This document shows, piece after piece, positions 21,496 to 22,930 of a DNA stretch of 22,930 nt; the first letter of the stretch is position 1, and every line of letters begins with the position of its first letter. The translations under genes were made by a program, and so were the position numbers. The notes beneath the pieces are model-generated. The model did no database searches, was not told the DNA's origin, and saw nothing but the letters and a program-made list of their open reading frames with translations. Origin of the DNA: GWA2-46-10 sp964361435 (lineage in GTDB: Bacteria > Patescibacteriota > Minisyncoccia > UBA6257 > Colwellbacteraceae); contig CAYIAN010000004.1 of assembly GCA_964361435.1 (NCBI GenBank), positions 1 to 22,930 on the forward strand, read 5' to 3'.

Positions 21496-22005
21496 TTATT
21501 TAGAACTCCTTAATTTTTTCAAAGCTTCTATTGTAGCGAGGGCGTTAGTTAGTTTGTTCGTGGTGCTCCCGATACATTTAGCGGTAACATTTTGAACGCC
21601 CGCCAGTTTCAGCACCAACCGAGGAGACCCACCAGCCATCAATCCGTGACCTGCGGGAGCGGGTTTGATTAAAACTTTAGCCGCGCTAAACTTGGCCTCT
21701 ACTTCGTGTAAAACACTGCCTTCATTTAGTTTAATCTCAATTAAGTTTTTCTTGGCTTTGGCTTTGGCTTTGGCAATGGAACTTTCTACGTCCAATCCTT
21801 TAGCAACTCCTACCCCTATTTTTCCTTTACCGTTACCAATCAAGAGGGTCGCTCTAAAGCGAAATCTTTTCCCACCGGACATAACTCTAGTAACCCTTCT
21901 TAGGTCAATTACTTGCTCTTCGAATTCCTGGACCCTATTTTCTCTAGCGGGCCTACGGGAATCCCTCCCCCTTCGATTTTTCTTATCTTCTTTGGCGTTC
22001 TCCAT
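21496..22005 (-). CDS. rpsE: Ribosomal protein S5 (uS5)
   Basis: 169 aa. 30S subunit protein near the mRNA entry and decoding region. A basic N-terminal extension (KKNRRGRDSRRPAREN) precedes the S5 double-stranded-RNA-binding domain (FEEQVIDLRRVTRVMSGGKR, then GNGKGKIGVGVAKG), and the C-terminal domain has PAPAGHGLMAGG and IGSTTNKLTNALAT. The AKAKAKAKK run comes from a threefold hexanucleotide repeat (about 21750-21773). It starts 1 nt after the rplR stop. Confidence 0.97.
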   Translation of the reverse strand: MENAKEDKKNRRGRDSRRPARENRVQEFEEQVIDLRRVTRVMSGGKRFRFRATLLIGNGKGKIGVGVAKGLDVESSIAKAKAKAKKNLIEIKLNEGSVLHEVEAKFSAAKVLIKPAPAGHGLMAGGSPRLVLKLAGVQNVTAKCIGSTTNKLTNALATIEALKKLRSSK

Positions 22006-22006
22006 T

Positions 22007-22348
22007 TTATATTTCTAACCCCGCTTTTCTGGCTCCCTCTACCACAGCTTTGACCCGACCGTGATATCTGTAGTGCCCCCTATCAAAAACAGCTTTTTTA
22101 ATACCGGCTCCCATGGCTCTACTGGCAATCAGCCTACCCGCCTCTTCGGAGGCTTGAGTCTTCCCCTTTACTCCCTTAACCTCCTTGGTAGTTGCCGCAG
22201 CCAATGTTTTACCCTCAACGTCATCTATAAGCTGCAGTTCAATACTGCGATTGCTCCTGAATACAGTTAAACGGGGTTTTTGGGCCGTCCCTCTAATTTT
22301 GGCTCTGACCCGCCTCCCGCGCAATATTTTCTGTAGATTATTATTCAT
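22007..22348 (-). CDS. rplR: Ribosomal protein L18 (uL18)
   Basis: 113 aa. Binds 5S rRNA in the central protuberance. RRVRAKIRGTAQKPRLTVFRS is the basic N-terminal signature, and AVFDRGHYRYHGRVKAVVEG is the conserved C-terminal motif. Length is normal. It starts 2 nt after the rplF stop. Confidence 0.97.
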   Translation of the reverse strand: MNNNLQKILRGRRVRAKIRGTAQKPRLTVFRSNRSIELQLIDDVEGKTLAAATTKEVKGVKGKTQASEEAGRLIASRAMGAGIKKAVFDRGHYRYHGRVKAVVEGARKAGLEI

Positions 22349-22350
22349 TT

Positions 22351-22890
22351 CTATGCGGTTCCTGCTTTCTTGCCGGCCTTTCTCCTTACAATCTCGCCTT
22401 CATATCTGATTCCCTTTCCTTTATATGGTTCTGGCTTGCGGTATTTTCTAATAGAAGCAGTAACTTCTCCTACTAAAGCCTTATCCGCCCCGCTGATCGT
22501 AATTTTGTTGCCGTCCACTACGGCTGAAATTCCCTCCGGCAAAGCATACTTGATTGGGTGTGAAAAGCCTAGGTTCATCACTATGATATTTCCTTCCATG
22601 CCAGCCTTATATCCAACGCCTTCTATAAGGAGGGTCTTGGTGTATCCATCTTTGGATCCCGTCACCGCATTTTGAGTGAGCGCCCTCATGGTTCCCCAAT
22701 TGCTCACCGTCTGCTTAGTGTCATTTTTAGCAGTCAAAAATATTTGGGTTTCTCTAATCTCTACGTTAATCCCCGGGAGCACAGGAACGATCAGAGTCGC
22801 CTTGGGACCCCTCACCTCCACGTGATCTTCTTTAATCTCAACGGCAACGCCCTCCAGGATATCTACAGGTTTTTTCCCGATTTTGCTCAT
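22351..22890 (-). CDS. rplF: Ribosomal protein L6 (uL6)
   Basis: 179 aa from the ATG at 22890 (MSKIGKKPVDIL, the family start). Two L6 domains are present; the second contains GVGYKAGMEGNIIVMNLGFSH and the C-terminal signature PEPYKGKGIRYEGE with a basic end. A longer frame from a TTG at 22923 is an artefact: those bases are the end of rpsH in another frame. The gene starts 1 nt after the rpsH stop. Confidence 0.97.
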   Translation of the reverse strand: MSKIGKKPVDILEGVAVEIKEDHVEVRGPKATLIVPVLPGINVEIRETQIFLTAKNDTKQTVSNWGTMRALTQNAVTGSKDGYTKTLLIEGVGYKAGMEGNIIVMNLGFSHPIKYALPEGISAVVDGNKITISGADKALVGEVTASIRKYRKPEPYKGKGIRYEGEIVRRKAGKKAGTA

Positions 22891-22891
22891 A

Positions 22892-22930
22892 TTACCAAAC
22901 TTCAAAAAGTACTTTTCCTCCAACCTTTTG
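22892..22930 (-). CDS. rpsH: Ribosomal protein S8, C-terminal end only (partial)
   Basis: The last 12 codons read QKVGGKVLFEVW and then TAA (22894-22892). This matches the conserved S8 C-terminus (GGEVLxYVW type) and the expected spc order rpsH-rplF. The rest lies beyond the window edge. Confidence 0.85.
   Translation of the reverse strand, partial: QKVGGKVLFEVW

Noticed and set aside
21750..21773. Hexanucleotide tandem repeat as a contingency or recombination repeat
   Set aside because: It is in frame in rpsE and encodes the ordinary Ala-Lys-rich helix of S5.
22891..22923. N-terminal extension of rplF from a TTG at 22923
   Set aside because: The bases encode the S8 C-terminus in another frame; MSKIGKKP at 22890 is the family start.

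Overview
The window looks like a chromosomal segment of a Candidate Phyla Radiation (Patescibacteria) bacterium, probably of the Parcubacteria/Paceibacteria kind. The evidence is the extreme gene packing with ATGA and TAATG junctions, the absence of rpmD (L30) between rpsE and rplO, short versions of many housekeeping proteins (L15, ProRS, delta-prime, PGK), weak or absent Shine-Dalgarno sites, and the gene content. TGA is used as a stop (gtrA-like gene, tpiA), so this is code 11 and not the code-25 Gracilibacteria/Absconditabacteria type. All genes but one are on the minus strand, so the text below follows transcription from right to left.

Right end (22930 to 18572): the distal part of the spc ribosomal operon, with the last codons of rpsH, then rplF, rplR, rpsE, a strongly shortened rplO, secY, adk and map. 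Next comes the only plus-strand gene, a membrane-anchored PEGA-domain protein (17266-18582). It meets map tail-to-tail with an 11-nt overlap and diverges from murA.

Centre (17245 to 4526): a 12.7-kb run of 14 genes with almost no space between them: murA, a second mreB, holB, frr, rseP-like protease, proS, mreB, mreC, mreD, mrdA (PBP2), galT-like, dedA, tpiA and a gtrA-like gene. Peptidoglycan precursor synthesis, the elongasome, ribosome recycling, the clamp loader and glycolysis appear tied into one transcription unit.

Left-centre (4529 to 1911): a second unit opens with a good promoter that overlaps the gtrA-like stop codon. It has a leader with two hairpins, then pgk, a DEDDh exonuclease, an RNase H and the RNase P RNA. 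rnpB also has its own promoter inside the last codons of the RNase H gene and a strong intrinsic terminator. After this come a PD-(D/E)XK nuclease and a four-helix phage-holin-superfamily-IV-type membrane protein, closed by another intrinsic terminator.

Left end (about 700 to 1): a compositionally foreign cassette. It has its own promoter, a leader hairpin, a perfect AGGAGG site, a 95-aa single-pass membrane protein of unknown family written in very GC-rich codons, a 10-bp inverted repeat bracketing the coding sequence, and two hairpins at its end. A tRNA-Gln(CUG) gene with encoded CCA follows. This cassette is the least explained part of the window. Other points to check are the Asp-to-Asn change in the phosphate-2 motif of both MreBs, active-site changes in TPI and PGK, the half-size L15, and a recurring pattern of (near-)leaderless transcription starts.
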